Below, in pieces: positions 40,308 through 55,600 of a DNA stretch of 64,000 nt. Under the pieces are notes generated by a model that was given only the letters and a program-made list of their open reading frames with translations, did not search any database and was not told where the DNA came from. The stretch lies in the NCBI GenBank assembly GCA_934045905.1, contig CAKOGZ010000157.1, positions 496,001 to 560,000 on the forward strand. The letters are read 5' to 3'. Source of the DNA: Leuctra nigra (taxonomy: Eukaryota; Arthropoda; Insecta; Plecoptera; Leuctridae). The position numbers and the translations under genes were made by a program. Within the stretch, counting starts at the first letter, position 1. Each line of letters starts with the position of its first letter.

Positions 40308-40655
40308 GAGAGAAATTCATTTATTATAAAACAAATGACAGCTGTCCAATACAAGGATGACCACTAGGATCCAGCATGCTTACAATAGTATAATTCTAAT
40401 GGATACAAAATGTGACAAATATTAATTAAGTAAAGACTTAATATACCTACAAACTAAGATGAATTATTATATAAATGATTATGCAATATACTAGACGAAT
40501 CTTTTAAAATTGATAAAACTATTTGATCTACGAGAACCAAAGAAAAAATGAAATGTGATTTAAGAAATTTTGTAAAAAAATCCGGAATTAACCGAATTCC
40601 GAATCCGAATTCCGGAATTCGGATCCGAATTCCGAATCCGGATTCCGGAATCCGG
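40308..40655. mobile_element. Unidentified 348-bp non-satellite insertion
   Basis: The array is interrupted after 'aaagcgta' and resumes as 'aataaaattaaccc'. Sister sites read 'gcgtattaataaaattaacc', so only 'tt' is lost and no target duplication is evident. The insert is AT-rich for about 270 bp, then ends in about 75 bp made of CCGAAT/CCGGAT/TCCGGAAT words. Reading the minus strand, the end 'ataataaatgaatttctctc' contains AATAAA, as a retroelement or mRNA 3' end might. There is no open frame of note and no TG...CA ends of an LTR. I do not recognise it. It could be a mobile-element fragment or filler DNA captured at a break. Confidence 0.55.
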
Positions 40656-40656
40656 A
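40582..40656. repeat. Nested palindromic GAATTC/CCGGAATC-type low-complexity tract
   Basis: Four GAATTC sites (40594, 40607, 40615, 40627) and a GGATCC (40621) occur within 39 bp. Perfect palindromes are 40603-40624 (22 bp, centred on CCGG) and 40637-40656 (20 bp, also centred on TTCCGGAA). The tract is far more GC-rich than its surroundings and lies at the right edge of the 348-bp insertion. Such a tract could form cruciforms or hairpins. Confidence 0.9.
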
Positions 40657-43600
40657 ATAAAATTAACCCAAATCTACTTCGTGATCAAAAAAGCAACTAA
40701 CGTCTGGAAACCCCTCAATAAGACGTTATTAAACGTATTACCAAAATTAACCGTTCGGCTATATTAAACGCATACTTGTTCATTTGGAACTCAAAAAAAC
40801 TTCGAGATTGAAAAAGCACCAAAAGCAACTAACGTCTTGAAACTATTCAAAAAGTATTAACAAAATTAACCCATCGGTCATATTAACATGCATACATACC
40901 ACATGGTCATTTGGCCTCAAATCTACTTCGTGATCAAAAAAGCAACTAACGTCTGGAAACAATTCATTAAGCCCTTATAAAGCGTATTAACAAAATTAAC
41001 TTATCGGTCATATTAACATGCATACATACCACATGATCATTTGGACCTAAAATCTACTTCGTGATCAAAAAAGCAACTAACGTCTGGAAACAATTCAATA
41101 AGACCTTATAAAGCGTAATAACAAAATTAACCCATCGGTCATATTAACATGCATACATACCACATGGTCATTTGGACCTCAAATCTACTTCGTGTTTAAA
41201 AAAGCAAATAACGTCTGGAAGCAATTCAATAAGACCTTATAAAGCGTATTAACAAAATTAACCCATCGGTCATATTAACATGCATACATACCACATGGTC
41301 ATTTGGACCTCAAATCTACTTCGTGTTCAAAAAAGCAACTAACGTCTGGAAGCAATTTAATAAGACCTTATAAAGCGTGTTAACAAAAATAACCCTTCAG
41401 CCATATTAACATGCATACATACCACATTGACATTTGGACCTCAAATCTACTTCGTGATCAAAAAAGCAACTAACGTCTGGAAACCCCTCAATAAGACGTT
41501 ATTAAACGTATTTCCAAAATTAACCGTTCGGCTATATTAAACGCATTCAATCCACTAGTTCATTTGGAACTCTAAAAAACTTCGAGATCGAAAAAGCACC
41601 AAACGTCTGGAAACACCTTAATATGACAATATAAAGCGTAATAACAAAATTAACCCATCAGTCATATTAACATTCATACATACCACATGGTCATTTTTAC
41701 CTCAAATCTACTTCGTGATCAAAAAAGCATCATACGTCTGGAAACCCCTTAATAAGACCTTATAAAGCGTATTAATAAAATTAACCCATCGGTCATATTA
41801 TCATGCATACATACCACATAGTCATTTGGACCTCAAATCTACTTCGTGATCAAAAAAGCAACTAAAGTCTGGAAACCCCTCAATAAGACGTTATTAAACG
41901 ATTTACCAAATTTAACCGTTCGGCTATATTAAACGCATACTTGTTCATTTGGAACTCAAAAAAACTTCGAGATCGAGAAAGCACCAAACGTCTGGAAACA
42001 CCTAAATAAGACTTTATAAAGCGTATTAACAAAATTAACCCATCGGCCATTCTAACATGCATACATACTACATGGTCATTAGGAACTATAATCAACTTCG
42101 TAATCAAAAAAGCAACAAACGTCTGGAAACAATTCATTAAGACCTTATAAAGCGTATAAACAAAAATAACCCTTCGGCCATTTTTACATGCATACATACT
42201 ACATGGTCATTAGAAACTCAAATCAACTTCGTGATCTAAAAATCAACAAACGTCTGGAAACCCCCAATAAAACGTTATAAAACGTATTGCCAAAATTAAC
42301 CCTTCGGCTATATTAAACGCATACAATCCACTTGTTCATTTGGAACTCAAAAAAACTTCGAATTCGAAAAAGCACCAAACGTCTGGAAACACCTAAATAA
42401 GACCTTATAAAGCGTATTAACAAAATTAACCCATCGGTCATATTAACATGCATACATACCACATGGTCATTTTGACCTCAAATCTACTTCGTGATCAAAA
42501 AAGCAACTAACGTCTTGAAACAATTCAATAAGACCTTATATAGCGTATTAACAAAATTAACCCATCGGTCATATTAACATGCATACATACCACGTTGACA
42601 GTTGGACCTCATAACAACTTCGTGATCAAAAAAGCACCAAACGTCTGGAAACCCTTTAATATGACATTATAAAGCGTATTAATAAAATTAACCCATCGGC
42701 CATATTAACATGCATACATACCACATTGACATTTGGAACTTAAATATACTTGGTGATCAAAAAAGCACCAAACGTCAGGAAACCCCTTAATATGACATCA
42801 TAAAGCGTATTAACAAAATTAACCTATCGGTCATATTAACATGCATACATACCACATGGTCATTTGGACCTCAAATCTACTTCGTGATCAAAAAAGCACC
42901 AAACGTCAGGATACCCCTTAATATGACCTTATAAAGCGTATTAACAAAATTAATCCATCGATCATATTAACATGCATACAGACTACATGGTCATTTGGAC
43001 CTCAAATCTACTTCGTGATCGAAAAAGCACCAAACGTCTGGAAGCCCCTTAATATGACATTATAAAGCGTATTAACAAAATTAACCTATTGGTCATATTA
43101 ACATGCATACATACCACATGGTCATTTGGACCTCAAATCTACTTCGTGATCAAAAAAGCAACTAACGTCTGGAAACAATTCAATAATGCCTTATAAAGCG
43201 TATTAACAAAATTAACCCATCGGTCATATTAACATGCATACATACCACATGGTCATTTGGACCTCAAATCTACTTCGTGTTCAAAAAAGCAAGTATCGTC
43301 TGGAAGCCATTCAATAAGACCTTATAAAGCGTGTTAACAAAAATAACCCTTCGGCCATATTAACATGAATACATACCACATGGTCATTTGGACCTCAAAT
43401 CTACTTCGTGATCAAAAAAGCAACTAACGTCTGGAAACAATTCAATAAGACCTTATATAGCGTATTAACAAAATTAACCGATCGGTCATATTAACATGCA
43501 TACATACCACATGGTCATTTGGACCTCAAATCTACTTCGTGTTTAAAAAAGCAACTAACGTCTGGAAACGATTCAATAAGACCTTATATAGCGTATTAAC

Positions 43601-46600
43601 AAAATTAACCCATCGGTCATATTAACATGCATACATACCACATGGTCATTTGGACCTCAAATCTACTTCGTATTCAAAAAAGCAACTAACGTCTGGAAGC
43701 CATTCAATAAGACCTTATAAAGCGTGTTAACAAAAATAACCATTCAGCCATATTAACATGCATACATACCACATTGACATTTGGACCTCATATCAACTTC
43801 GTGATCAAAAAAGCACCAAACGTCTGGAAACCCCTTAATATGACATTAAAAAGCGTATTAACAAAATTAACCCATCGGCCATATTAACATGCATACATAC
43901 CACATTGACATTTGGACCTCATATCAACTTCGTGATCAAAAAAGCACCAAACGTCTGGAAACACCTTAATATGACAAAATAAAGCGTAATAACAAAATTA
44001 ACCCATCAGTCATATTAACATTCATTCATACCACATGGTGATTTTCACCTTAAATCAACTTCGTGATCAAAAAAGCACCAAACGTCTGGAAACCCCTTAA
44101 TATGACAATATAAAGCGTAATAACAAAATTACCCCTTCACTCATATTAACATTCATACATACCACATGGTCATTTTCACCTCAAATCTACTTTGTGATTA
44201 AAAAAGCAACTAACGTCTGGAAACAATTCAATAAGACCTCATAAAGCGTATTAACAAAATTAACCCATCGGTCATATTAACATGCATACATACCACATGG
44301 TCATTTGGACCTCAAATCTACTTCGTGATCAAAAAAGCAACTAACGTCTGGAAACCCCTCAATAAGACGTTATTAAACGTATTACCAAAATTAACCGTTC
44401 GGCTATATTAAACGCATACAATCCACTTGTTCATTTGGAACACAAAAAAACTTCAAGATCGAAAAAGCACCAAACGTCTGGAAGCCCCTTAATATGACAT
44501 TATAGAGCGTATTAACAAAATTAACCTATCGGTCATATTAACATGCATATATACCACATGGTCATTTGGACATCAAATCTACTTCGTGATCAAAAAAGCA
44601 ACTAACGTCTGGAAACAATTCAATAATGCGTATTAACAAAATTAACTTATCGGTCATATTACCATGCATACATACCACATGGTCATTTGGCCTCAAATCT
44701 ACTTCGTGATCAAAAAAGCAACTAACGTCTGGAAACAATTCATTAAGCCCTTATAAAGCGTATTAACAAAATTAACTTATCGGTCATATTAACATGCATA
44801 CATACCACATGATCATTTGGACCTAAAATCTACTTCGTGATCAAAAAAGCAACCAACGTCTGGAAACAATTCAATAAGACCTTATAAAGCGTAATTACAA
44901 AATTAACCCATCGGTCATATTAACATGCATACAGACCACATGGTCATTTGGACCTCAAATCTACTTTGTGATTAAAAAAGCAACTAACGTCTTAAAACAA
45001 TTCAATAAGAACTTATATAGCGTATTAACAAAATTAACCCATCGGTCATATTAACATGCGTACATACCACATGGTCTTTTGGACCTCAAATCTACTTCGT
45101 GATTAAAAAAGCAATTAACGTCTGGAAACAATTCAATAAGACTTATAAAGCGTATTAACAAAATTAAACATCGGTCATATTAACATGCATACATACCACA
45201 TAGACATTTGGACCTTAAATCTACTTCGTGATCAAAAAAGCACCAAACGTCAGGAAACCCCTTAATATGACATTATAAAGCGTATTAACAAAATTAACCT
45301 ATCGGTCATATTAACATGCATACATACCACATGGTAATTTGGACCTCAAATCTACTTCGTGATCAAAAAAGCAACTAACGTCTGGAACAATTCAATAAGA
45401 CCTTATAAAGCGTATTAACAAAATTAACCCATCGGTCATATTAACATGCATACATACCACATGATCATTTGGACCTCAAATCTACTTCGTGATCAAAAAA
45501 GCAACTTACGTCTGGAAACAATTCAATAATACCTTATAAAGCGTATTAACAAAATTAACCCATCGGTCATATCAACATGCATACATACCACATGGTCATT
45601 TGGACCTCAAATCTACTTCGTGATCAAAAAAGCAACTAACGTCTGGAAACCCCTCAATAAGACGTTATTAAACGTATTTCCAAAATTAACCGTTCGGCTA
45701 TATTAAACGCATTCAATCCACTAGTTCATTTGGAACTCAAAAAAACTTCGAGATCGAAAAAGCACCAAACGTCTGGAAACACCTTAATATGACAATATAA
45801 AGCGTAATAACAAAATTAACCCATCAGTCATATTAACATTCATACATACCACATAGTCATTTTCACCTCAAATCTACTTCGTGATCAAAAAAGCATCATA
45901 CGTCTGGAAACCCCTTAATAAGACCTTATAAAGCGTATTAATCAAATAAACCCATCGGTCATATTATCATGCATACATACCACATAGTCATTTGGACCTC
46001 AAATCTACTTCGTGATCAAAAAAGCAACTAACGTCTGGAAACCCCTCAATAAGACGTTATTAAACGTATTACCAAAATAACCGTTCGGCTATATTAAACG
46101 CATACTTGTTCATTTGGAACTCAAAAAAACTTCGAGATCGAAAAAGCACCAAACGTCTGGAAACACCTAAATAAGACTTTATAAAGCGTATTAACAAAAT
46201 TAACCCATCGGCCATTCTAACATGCATACATCCTACATGGTCATTAGGAACTATAATCAACTTCGTAATCAAAAAAGCAACAAACGTCTGGAAACAATTC
46301 ATTAAGACCTTATAAAGCGTTTTAACAAAAATAACTCTTCGGCCATTTTTACATGCATACATACTACATGGTCATTAGGAACTCAAATCAACTTCGTGAT
46401 CTAAAAAACAACAAACGTCTGGAAACCCCCAATAAAACGTTATAAAACGTATTGCCAAAATTAACCCGTCGGCTATATTAAACGCATACAATCCACTTGT
46501 TCATTTGGAACTCAAAAAAACTTCGAGATCGAAAAAGCACCAAACGTCTGGAAACACCTAAATAAGACTTTATAAAGCGTATTAACAAAATTAACCCATC

Positions 46601-49018
46601 GGTCATATTAACATGCATACATACCACATGGTCATTTGGACCTCAAATCTACTTCGTGATCAAAAAAGCAACTAACGTCTTGAAACAATTCAATAAGACC
46701 TTATATAGCGTATTAACAAAATTAACCCATCGGTCATATTAACATGCATACATACCACGTTGACATTAGGACCTCATATCAACTTCGTGATCAAAAAAGC
46801 ACCAAACGTCTGGAAACCCTTTAATATGACATTATAAAGCGTATTATCAAAATTAACCCATCGGCCATATTAACATGCATACATACCACATTGACATTTG
46901 GACCTTTAATCTACTTCGTGATCAAAAAAGCACCAAACATCAGGAAACCCCTTAATATGACATCATAAAGCGTATTAACAAAATTAACCTATCGGTCATA
47001 TTAACATGCATGGTCATTTGGACCTCAAATCTACTTCGTGATCAAAAAAGCAACTAGCGTCTTGAAACTATTCAAAAAGTATTAACAAAATTAACCCATC
47101 GGTCTTATTAACATGCATACATACCACATAGACATTTGGACCTTAAATCTACTTCGTGATCAAAAAAGCACCAAACGTCAGGATACCCCTTAATATGACA
47201 TTATAAAGCGTATTAACAAAATTAACCATCGGTCATATTAACATGCATACATACCACATGGTCATTTGGACCTCAAATCTACTTCGTGTTCAAAAAAGCA
47301 ACTAACGTCTGGAAACGATTCAATAAGACCTTAAATAGTGTATTAACAAAATTAACCCATCGGTCATATTAACATGCATACATACCACATGGTCATTTGG
47401 ACCTCAAATCTACTTCGTGTTCAAAAAAGCAACTAACGTCTGGAAGCAATTCTATAAGACCTTATAAAGCGTGTTAACAAAATTAACCCATCGGTCCTAT
47501 TAACATGTATACATACCACATGGTCATTTGGACCTCAAATCAACTTCGTGATCAAAAAAGCAACTAACGTCTGGAAACCCCTCAATAAGACGTTATTAAA
47601 CGTATTACCAAAATTAACCGTTCGGCTATATTAAACGCATACAATCCACTTGTTCATTTGGAACTCAAAAAAACTTCGAGATCAAAAAAGCACCAATCGT
47701 CAGGAACCACCTTAATATGACAATATAAAGCGTAATAACAAAAACAACCCATCAGTCATATTAACAATTATACATACCACATGGTCATTTTCACCTTAAA
47801 TCAACTTCGTGATCAAAAAAGCACCAAACGTCTGGAAACAATTCAATAAGACCTTATAAAGCGTATTAACAAAATTAACCCATCGGTCATATTAACATGC
47901 ATACATATCACATGGTCATTTGGACCTCAAATCTACTTCGTGTTCAAAAAAGCAACTAACGTCTGGAAGCAATTCAATAAGACCTTATAAAGCGTGCTAA
48001 CAAAAATAACACTTCGGCCATATTAACATGCATACATACCACATTGACATTTGGACCTCATATCAACTTCGTGATCAAAAAAGCACCAAACGTCTGAAAA
48101 TTCCTTAAAAAGACCTTATAAAGCGTATTAACAAAATTAATCCATCGGTCATATTAACAAGCATACAGACTACATGGTCATTTGGACCTCAAATCTACTT
48201 CGTGATCAAAAAAGCAACTAACGTCTGGAAACCCCTCAATAAGACGTTATTAAACGTATTACCAAAATTAACCGTTCGGCTTTATTAAACGCATACAATC
48301 CACTTGTTCATTTAGAACTCAAAAAAAACTTCGAGATCGAAAAAGCACCAAACGTCTGGAAGCCCCTTAATATGACATTATAAAGCGTATTAACAAAATT
48401 AACCTATTGGTCATATTAACATGCATACATACCACATGGTCATTTGGACCTCAAATCTACTTCGTGATCAAAAAAGCAACTAACGTCTGGAAACAATTCA
48501 ATAATGCCTTATAAAGCGTATTAACAAAATTAACCCATCGGTCATATTAACATGTATACATACCACATGGTCATTTGGACCTCAAATCTACTTCGTGTTC
48601 AAAAAGCAACTATCGTCTGGAAGCCATTCAATAAGACCTTATAAAGCGTGTTAACAAAAATAACCCTTTGGCCATATTAACATGCATACATATCACATGG
48701 TCATTTGGACCTCAAATCTACTTCGTGTTCAAAAAAGCAACTAACGTCTGGAAGCAATTCAATAAGACCTTATAAAGCGTGTAAACAAAATTAACCCATC
48801 GGTCCTATTAACATGAATACATACCACATGGTCATTTGGACCTCAAATCTACTTCGTGATCAAAAAAGCAACTAACGTCTTGAAACAATTCATAAAGACC
48901 TTTTAGAGCGTATTAACAAAATTAACCGATCGGTCATATTAACATGCATACATACCACATGATCATTTGGACCTAAAATCTACTTCTTGATCAAAAAAGC
49001 AACTAACGTCTGGAAACA

Positions 49019-52000
49019 ATTCAATAAGACCTTATAAAGCGTATTAACAAAATTAACCCATCGGTCTTATTAACATGCATACATACCACATAGACATTTG
49101 GACCTTAAATCTACTTCGTGATCAAAAAAGCACCAAACGTCAGGATACCCCTTAATATGACATTATAAAGCGTATTAACAAAATTAACCATCGGTCATAT
49201 TAACATGCATACATACCACATGGTCATTTGGACCTCAAATCTACTTCGTGATCAAAAAAGCAACTAACGTCTTGAAACAATTCAATAAGACCTTATATAG
49301 CGTATTAACAAAATTAACCGATCGGTCATATTAACATGCATACATACCACATGGTCATTTGGACCTCAAATCTACTTCGTGTTCAAAAAAGCAACTAACG
49401 TCTGGAAACGATTCAATAAGACCTTATATAGTGTATTAACAAAATTAACCCATCGGTCATATTAACATGCATACATACCACATGGTCATTTGGACCTCAA
49501 ATCTACTTCGTGTTCAAAAAAGCAACTAACGTCTGGAAGCCATTCAAAAAGACCTTATAAAGCGTGTTAACAAAAATAACCATTCGGCTATATTAACATG
49601 CATACATACCACATGGTCATTTGGACCTCAAATCTACTTCGTGTTCAAAAAAGCAACTAACGTCTGGAAGCAATTCTATAAGACCTTATAAAGCGTGTTA
49701 ACAAAATTAACCCATCGGTCCTATTAACATGTATACATACCACATGGTCATTTGGACCTCAAATCTACTTCGTGATCAAAAAAGCAACTAACGTCTGGAA
49801 ACCCCTCAATAAGACGTTATTAAACGTATTACCAAAATTAACCGTTCGGCTATATTAAACGCATTCAATCCACTAGTTTATTTGGAACTCAAAAAAACTT
49901 CGAGATCGAAAAAGCACCAAACGTCTGGAAACACCTAAATAAGACTTTATAAAGCGTATTAACAAAATTAACCCATCGGCCATTTTAACATGGTCTACAT
50001 GGTCATTAGGAACTCGAATCAACTTCGTGATCAAAAAAACAACAAACGTCTGGAAACCCCCCAATAAGACGTTATAAAACGTATTGCTAAAATTAACCCT
50101 TCGGCAATATTAAACGCATACAATCCACTTGTTCATTTGGAACTCAAAAATACTTCGATTTCGAAAAAGCACCAATCGTCTGGAAACCCCTCAATAAAAC
50201 GTTATAAAACGTATTAACAAAATTAACCCATCGGCCATTCTAACATGCATACATACTACATGGTCATTAGGAACTCTAATCAACTTCGTGTACAAAAAAG
50301 CACAAACGTCTGGAAACAATTCATGAAGACCTTATAAAGCGTATTAACAAAATTAACCCATCGGTCATATTAACATGCATACATACCACATGGTCATTTG
50401 GACCTCAAATCTACTTCGTGATCAAAAAAGCAAGTAACGTCTGGAAACCCCTCAATTAGACGTTATTAAACGTATTACCAAAATTAACCGTTCGGCTATA
50501 TTAAACGCATACTATCCACTTGTTCATTTGGAACTCAAAAAAACTTCGAGATTGAAAAAGCACCAAACGTCTGGAAACACCTTAATATGACATTATAAAG
50601 CGTATTAACAAAATTAACCTATCGATCATATTAACATGCATACATACCACATGGTCATTTGGACCTCAAATCTACTTCGTGATCAAAAAAGCAACTAACG
50701 TCTGGAAACAATTCAATAATGCCTTATAAAGCGTATTAACAAAATTAACGCATCGGTCATATTAACAAGCAAACATACCACATGGTCATTTGGACCTCAA
50801 ATCTACTCCGTGATCAAAAAAACAACGAACGTCTGGAAACAATTCAATAAGACCTTATAAAGCGTATTAACAAAATTAACCCATCGGTCATATTAACATG
50901 AATACATACCACATGGTCATTTGGACCTCAAATCTACTTCGTGATCAAAAAAGCAACTTACGTCTGGAAACCCCTCAATAAGACGTTTTTAAACGTATTA
51001 CCAAAATTAACCGTTCGGCTATATTAAACGCATACTTCGTCATTTGGAACTCAAAAAAACTTCGAAATCGAAAAAGCACCAAACGTCTGGAAACACCTAT
51101 ATAAGACTTTATAAAGCGTATTAACAAAATTAACCCATCGGCCATTCTAACATGCATACATACTACATGGTCAACTTCGTGAATAAAAAAGCAACTAACG
51201 TCTGGAAACGATTCAATAATGCCTTATAAAGCGTATTAACAAAATTAACCCATCGGTCATATTAACATGCATACAAACCACATGGTCATTTGGACCTCAA
51301 ATCTACTTCGTGATCAAAAAAGCAACTTACGTCTGGAAACAATTCAATAAGACCTTATAAAGCGTATTAACAAAATTAACCCATCGGTCATATTAACATG
51401 CATACATACCACATGATCATTTGGACCTCAAATCTACTTCGTGATCAAAAAAGCAACTAACGTCTGGAAACAATTCAATAAGACCTTATAAAGCGTATTA
51501 ACAAAATTAACCCATCGGTCATATTAACATGCATACATACCACATGGTCATTTGGACCTCAAATCTACTTCGTGATCAAAAAAGCAACTAAAGTCTGGAA
51601 ACCCCTCAATAAGACGTTATTAAACGTATTTCCAAAATTAACCGTTCGGCTATATTAAACGCATTCAATCCACTAGTTCATTTGGACTCAAAAAAACTTC
51701 GAGATCGAAAAAGCACCAAACGTCTGGAAGCACCTTAATATGACAATATAAAGCGTAATAACAAAATTAACCCATCAGTCATATTAACATTCATAAATAC
51801 CACATGGTCATTTTCACCTCAAATCTTCTTCGTGATCAAAAAAGCATCATACGTCTGGAAACCCCTAAATAAGACCTTATAAAGCGTATTAATAAAATTA
51901 ACCTCAAATCTACTTCGTGATCAAAAAAGCAACTAACGTCTGGAAACCCCTCAATAAGACGTTATTAAACGTATTACCAAAATTAACCGTTCGGCTATAT

Positions 52001-52605
52001 TAAACGCATACTTGTTCATTTGGAACTCAAAAAAACTTCGAGATCGAAAAAGCACCAAACGTCTGGAAACACCTAAATAAGACTTTATAAAGCGTATTAA
52101 CAAAATTAACACATTCGCCATTCTAACATGCATACATACTACATGGTCATTAGGAACTATAATCAACTTCGTAATCAAAAAAGCAACAAACGTCTAGAAC
52201 AATTCATTAAGACCTTATAAAGCGTATAAACAAAAATAACCCTTCGGCCATTTTTACATGCATACATACTATATGGTCATTAGGAACTCAAATCAACTTC
52301 GTGATCTAAAAAACAACAAACGTCTGGAAACCCCCCAATAAGACGTTATAAAACGTATTGCCAAAATTAACCCTTCGGCTATATTAAACGCATACAATCC
52401 ACTTGTTCATTTGGAACTCAAAAAAACTTCGAATTCGAAAAAGCACCAAACGTCTGGAAACACCTAAATAAGACCTTATAAAGCGTATTAACAAAATTAA
52501 CCCATCGGTCATATTAACATGCATACATACCACATGGTCATTTGGACCTCAAATCTACTTCGTGATCAAAAAAGCAACTAAAGTCTTGAAACAATTCAAT
52601 AAGAC
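49019..52605. repeat. 3.6-kb duplicated satellite block, copy 1
   Basis: Aligns with 60414-64000 at a constant offset of 11395 bp. The first difference at the left edge is 'gaaacaattc' against 'gaaacgattc' (49018/60413). Inside I noticed only a few single-base changes, such as 'gaataaaaaa' against 'gaacaaaaaa' and 'aagcgtatt' against 'aagagtatt'. The block includes several monomer types and a 46-bp deletion monomer (near 51903). Confidence 0.9.
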
Positions 52606-55600
52606 CTTATATAGCGTATTAACAAAATTAACCCATCGGTCATATTAACATGCATACATACTACGTTGACATTTGGACCTCATATCAACTTCGTGATCAA
52701 AAAAGCACCAAACGTCTGGAAACCCTTTAATATGACATTATAAAGCGTATGATCAAAATTAACCCATCGGCCATATTAACATGCATACAAACCACATTGA
52801 CATTTGGACCTTAAATCTACTTCGTGATCAAAAAAGCACCAAACGTCAGGAAACCCCTTAATATGACATCATAAAGCGTATTAACAAAATTAACCTATCG
52901 GTCATATTAACATGCATACATACCACATGGTCATTTGGACCTCAAATCTACTTCGTGATCAAAAAAGCAACTAACGTCTGGAAACAATTCAATAAGACCT
53001 TATAAAGCGTATTAACAAAATTAACCCATCGGTCATATTAACATGCATACATACCACATGATAATTTGGACCTCAAATCTACTTTGTGATCAAAAAAGCA
53101 ACTAACGTCTGGAAACAATTCAATAAGACCTTATAAAGCGTATTAACAAAATTAACCCATCGGTCATATTAACATGCATACATACCACATGATAATTTGG
53201 ACCTCAAATCTACTTTGTGATCAAAAAAGCAACTAACGTCTGGAAACAATTCAATAAGACCTTATAAAGCGTATTAACAAAATTAACCCATCGGTCATAT
53301 TAACATGCATACATACCACATGGTCTTTTGGACCTCAAATCTACTTCGTGATCAAAAAAGCACCAAACGTCAGGAAACCCCTTAATATGACATTATAAAG
53401 CGTATTAACAAAATTAACCTATCGGTCATATTAACATGCATATATACCACATGGTAATTTGGACCTCAAATCTACTTCGTGCTCAAAAAAGCAACTAACG
53501 TCTGGAAACAATTCAATAAGACCTTATAAAGCGTATTAACAAAATTAACCCATCGGTCATATTAACATGCATACATACCACATGGTCATTTGGACCTCAA
53601 ATCTACTTCGTGATCAAAAAAGCAACTAACGTCTGGAAACCCCTCGATAAGACGTTATTAAACGTATTTCCAAAATTAACCGTTCGGCTATATTAAACGC
53701 ATTCAATCCACTAGTTCATTTGGAACTCAAAAAAACTTCGAGATCGAAAAAGCACCAAACGTCTGGAAACACCTTAATATGACAATATAAAGCGTAATAA
53801 CAAAATTAACCCATCAGTCATATTAACATTCATACATACCACATGGTCATTTTCACCTCAAATCTACTTCGTGATCAAAAAAGCATCATACGTCTGGAAA
53901 CCCCTTAATAAGACCTTATAAAGCGTATTAATAAAATTAACCCATCGGTCATATTATCATGCATACATACCACATAGTCATTTGGACCTCAAATCTACTT
54001 CGTGATCAAAAAAGCAACTAAAGTCTGGAAACCCCTCAATAAGACGTTATTAAACGATTTACCAAAATTAACCGTTCGGCTATATTAAACGCATACTTGT
54101 TCATTTGGAACTCAAAAAAACTTCGAGATCGAAAAAGCACCAAACGTCTGGAAACACCTAAATAAGACTTTATAAAGCGTATTAACAAAATTAACCCATC
54201 GGCCATTCTAACATGCATACATACTACATGGTCATTAGGAACTATAATCAACTTCGTAATCAAAAAAGCAACAAACGTCTGGAAACAATTCATTAAGACC
54301 TTATAAAGCGTATAAACAAAAATAACCCTTCGGCCATTTTTACATGCATACATACTACATGGTCATTAGGAACTCAAATCAACTTCGTGATCTAAAAAAC
54401 AACAAACGTCTGGAAACCCCCCAATAAAACGTTATAAAACGTATTGCCAAAATTAACCCTTCGGCTATATTAAACGCATACAATCCACTTGTTCATTTGG
54501 AACTCAAAAAAACTTCGAATTCGAAAAAGCACTAAACGTCTGGAAACACCTAAATAAGACCTTATGAAGCGTATTAACAAAATTAACCCATCAGTCATAT
54601 TAACATGCATACATACCACATGGTCATTTGGACCTCAAATCTACTTCGTGATCAAAAAAGCAACTAACGTCTTGAAACAATTCAATAAGACCTTATATAG
54701 CGTATTAACAAAATTAACCCATCGGTCATATTAACATGCATACATACCACGTTGACATTTGGACCTCATATCAACTTCGTGATCAAAAAAGCACCAAACG
54801 TCTGGAATCCCTTTAATATGACATTATAAAGCGTATTAATAAAATTAACCCATCGGCCATATTAACATTCATACATACCACATTGACATTTGGACCTTAA
54901 ATCTACTTGGTGATCAAAAAAGCACCAAACGTCAGGAAACCCCTTAATATGACATCATAAAGCGTATTAACAAAATTAACCTATCGGTCATATTAACATG
55001 CATACATACCACATGATCATTTGGACCTAAAATCTACTTCGTGATCAAAAAAGCAACTAACGTCTGGAAACAATTCAATAAGACCTTATAAAGCGTATTA
55101 ACAAAATTAACCCATCGGTCATATTAACATGCATACAGACCACATGGTCATTTGGACCTCAAATCTACTTTGTGATTAAAAAAGCAACTAACGTCTTGAA
55201 ACAATTCAATAAGACCTTATATAGCGTATTAACAAAATTAACCCATCGGTCATATTAACATGCATACATACCACATGGTCTTTTGGACCTCAAATCTACT
55301 TCGTGATCAAAAAAGCACCAAACGTCAGGAAACCCCTTAATATGACATTATAAAGCGTATTAACAAAATTAACCTATCGGTCATATTAACATGCATACAT
55401 ACCACATGGTAATTTGGACCTCAAATCTACTTCGTGATCAAAAAAGCAACTAACGTCTGGAAACAATTCAATAAGACCTTATAAAGCGTATGAACAAAAT
55501 TAACCCATCGGTCATATTAACATGCATACATACCACATGATCATTTGGACCTCAAATCTACTTTGTGATCAAAAAAGCAACTCACGTCTGGAAACAATTC

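Noticed and set aside
40594..40632. Cloning linker or vector contamination, suggested by clustered EcoRI and BamHI sites.
   Set aside because: The sites are irregularly spaced words of a degenerate CCGAAT/CCGGAT repeat, blend into natural AT-rich sequence, and no vector sequence follows. Checking raw reads would settle it.
40308..40655. Solo LTR or TIR transposon.
   Set aside because: There are no TG...CA ends, no terminal inverted repeats between the two ends, and no target duplication. The palindromes are confined to one end.
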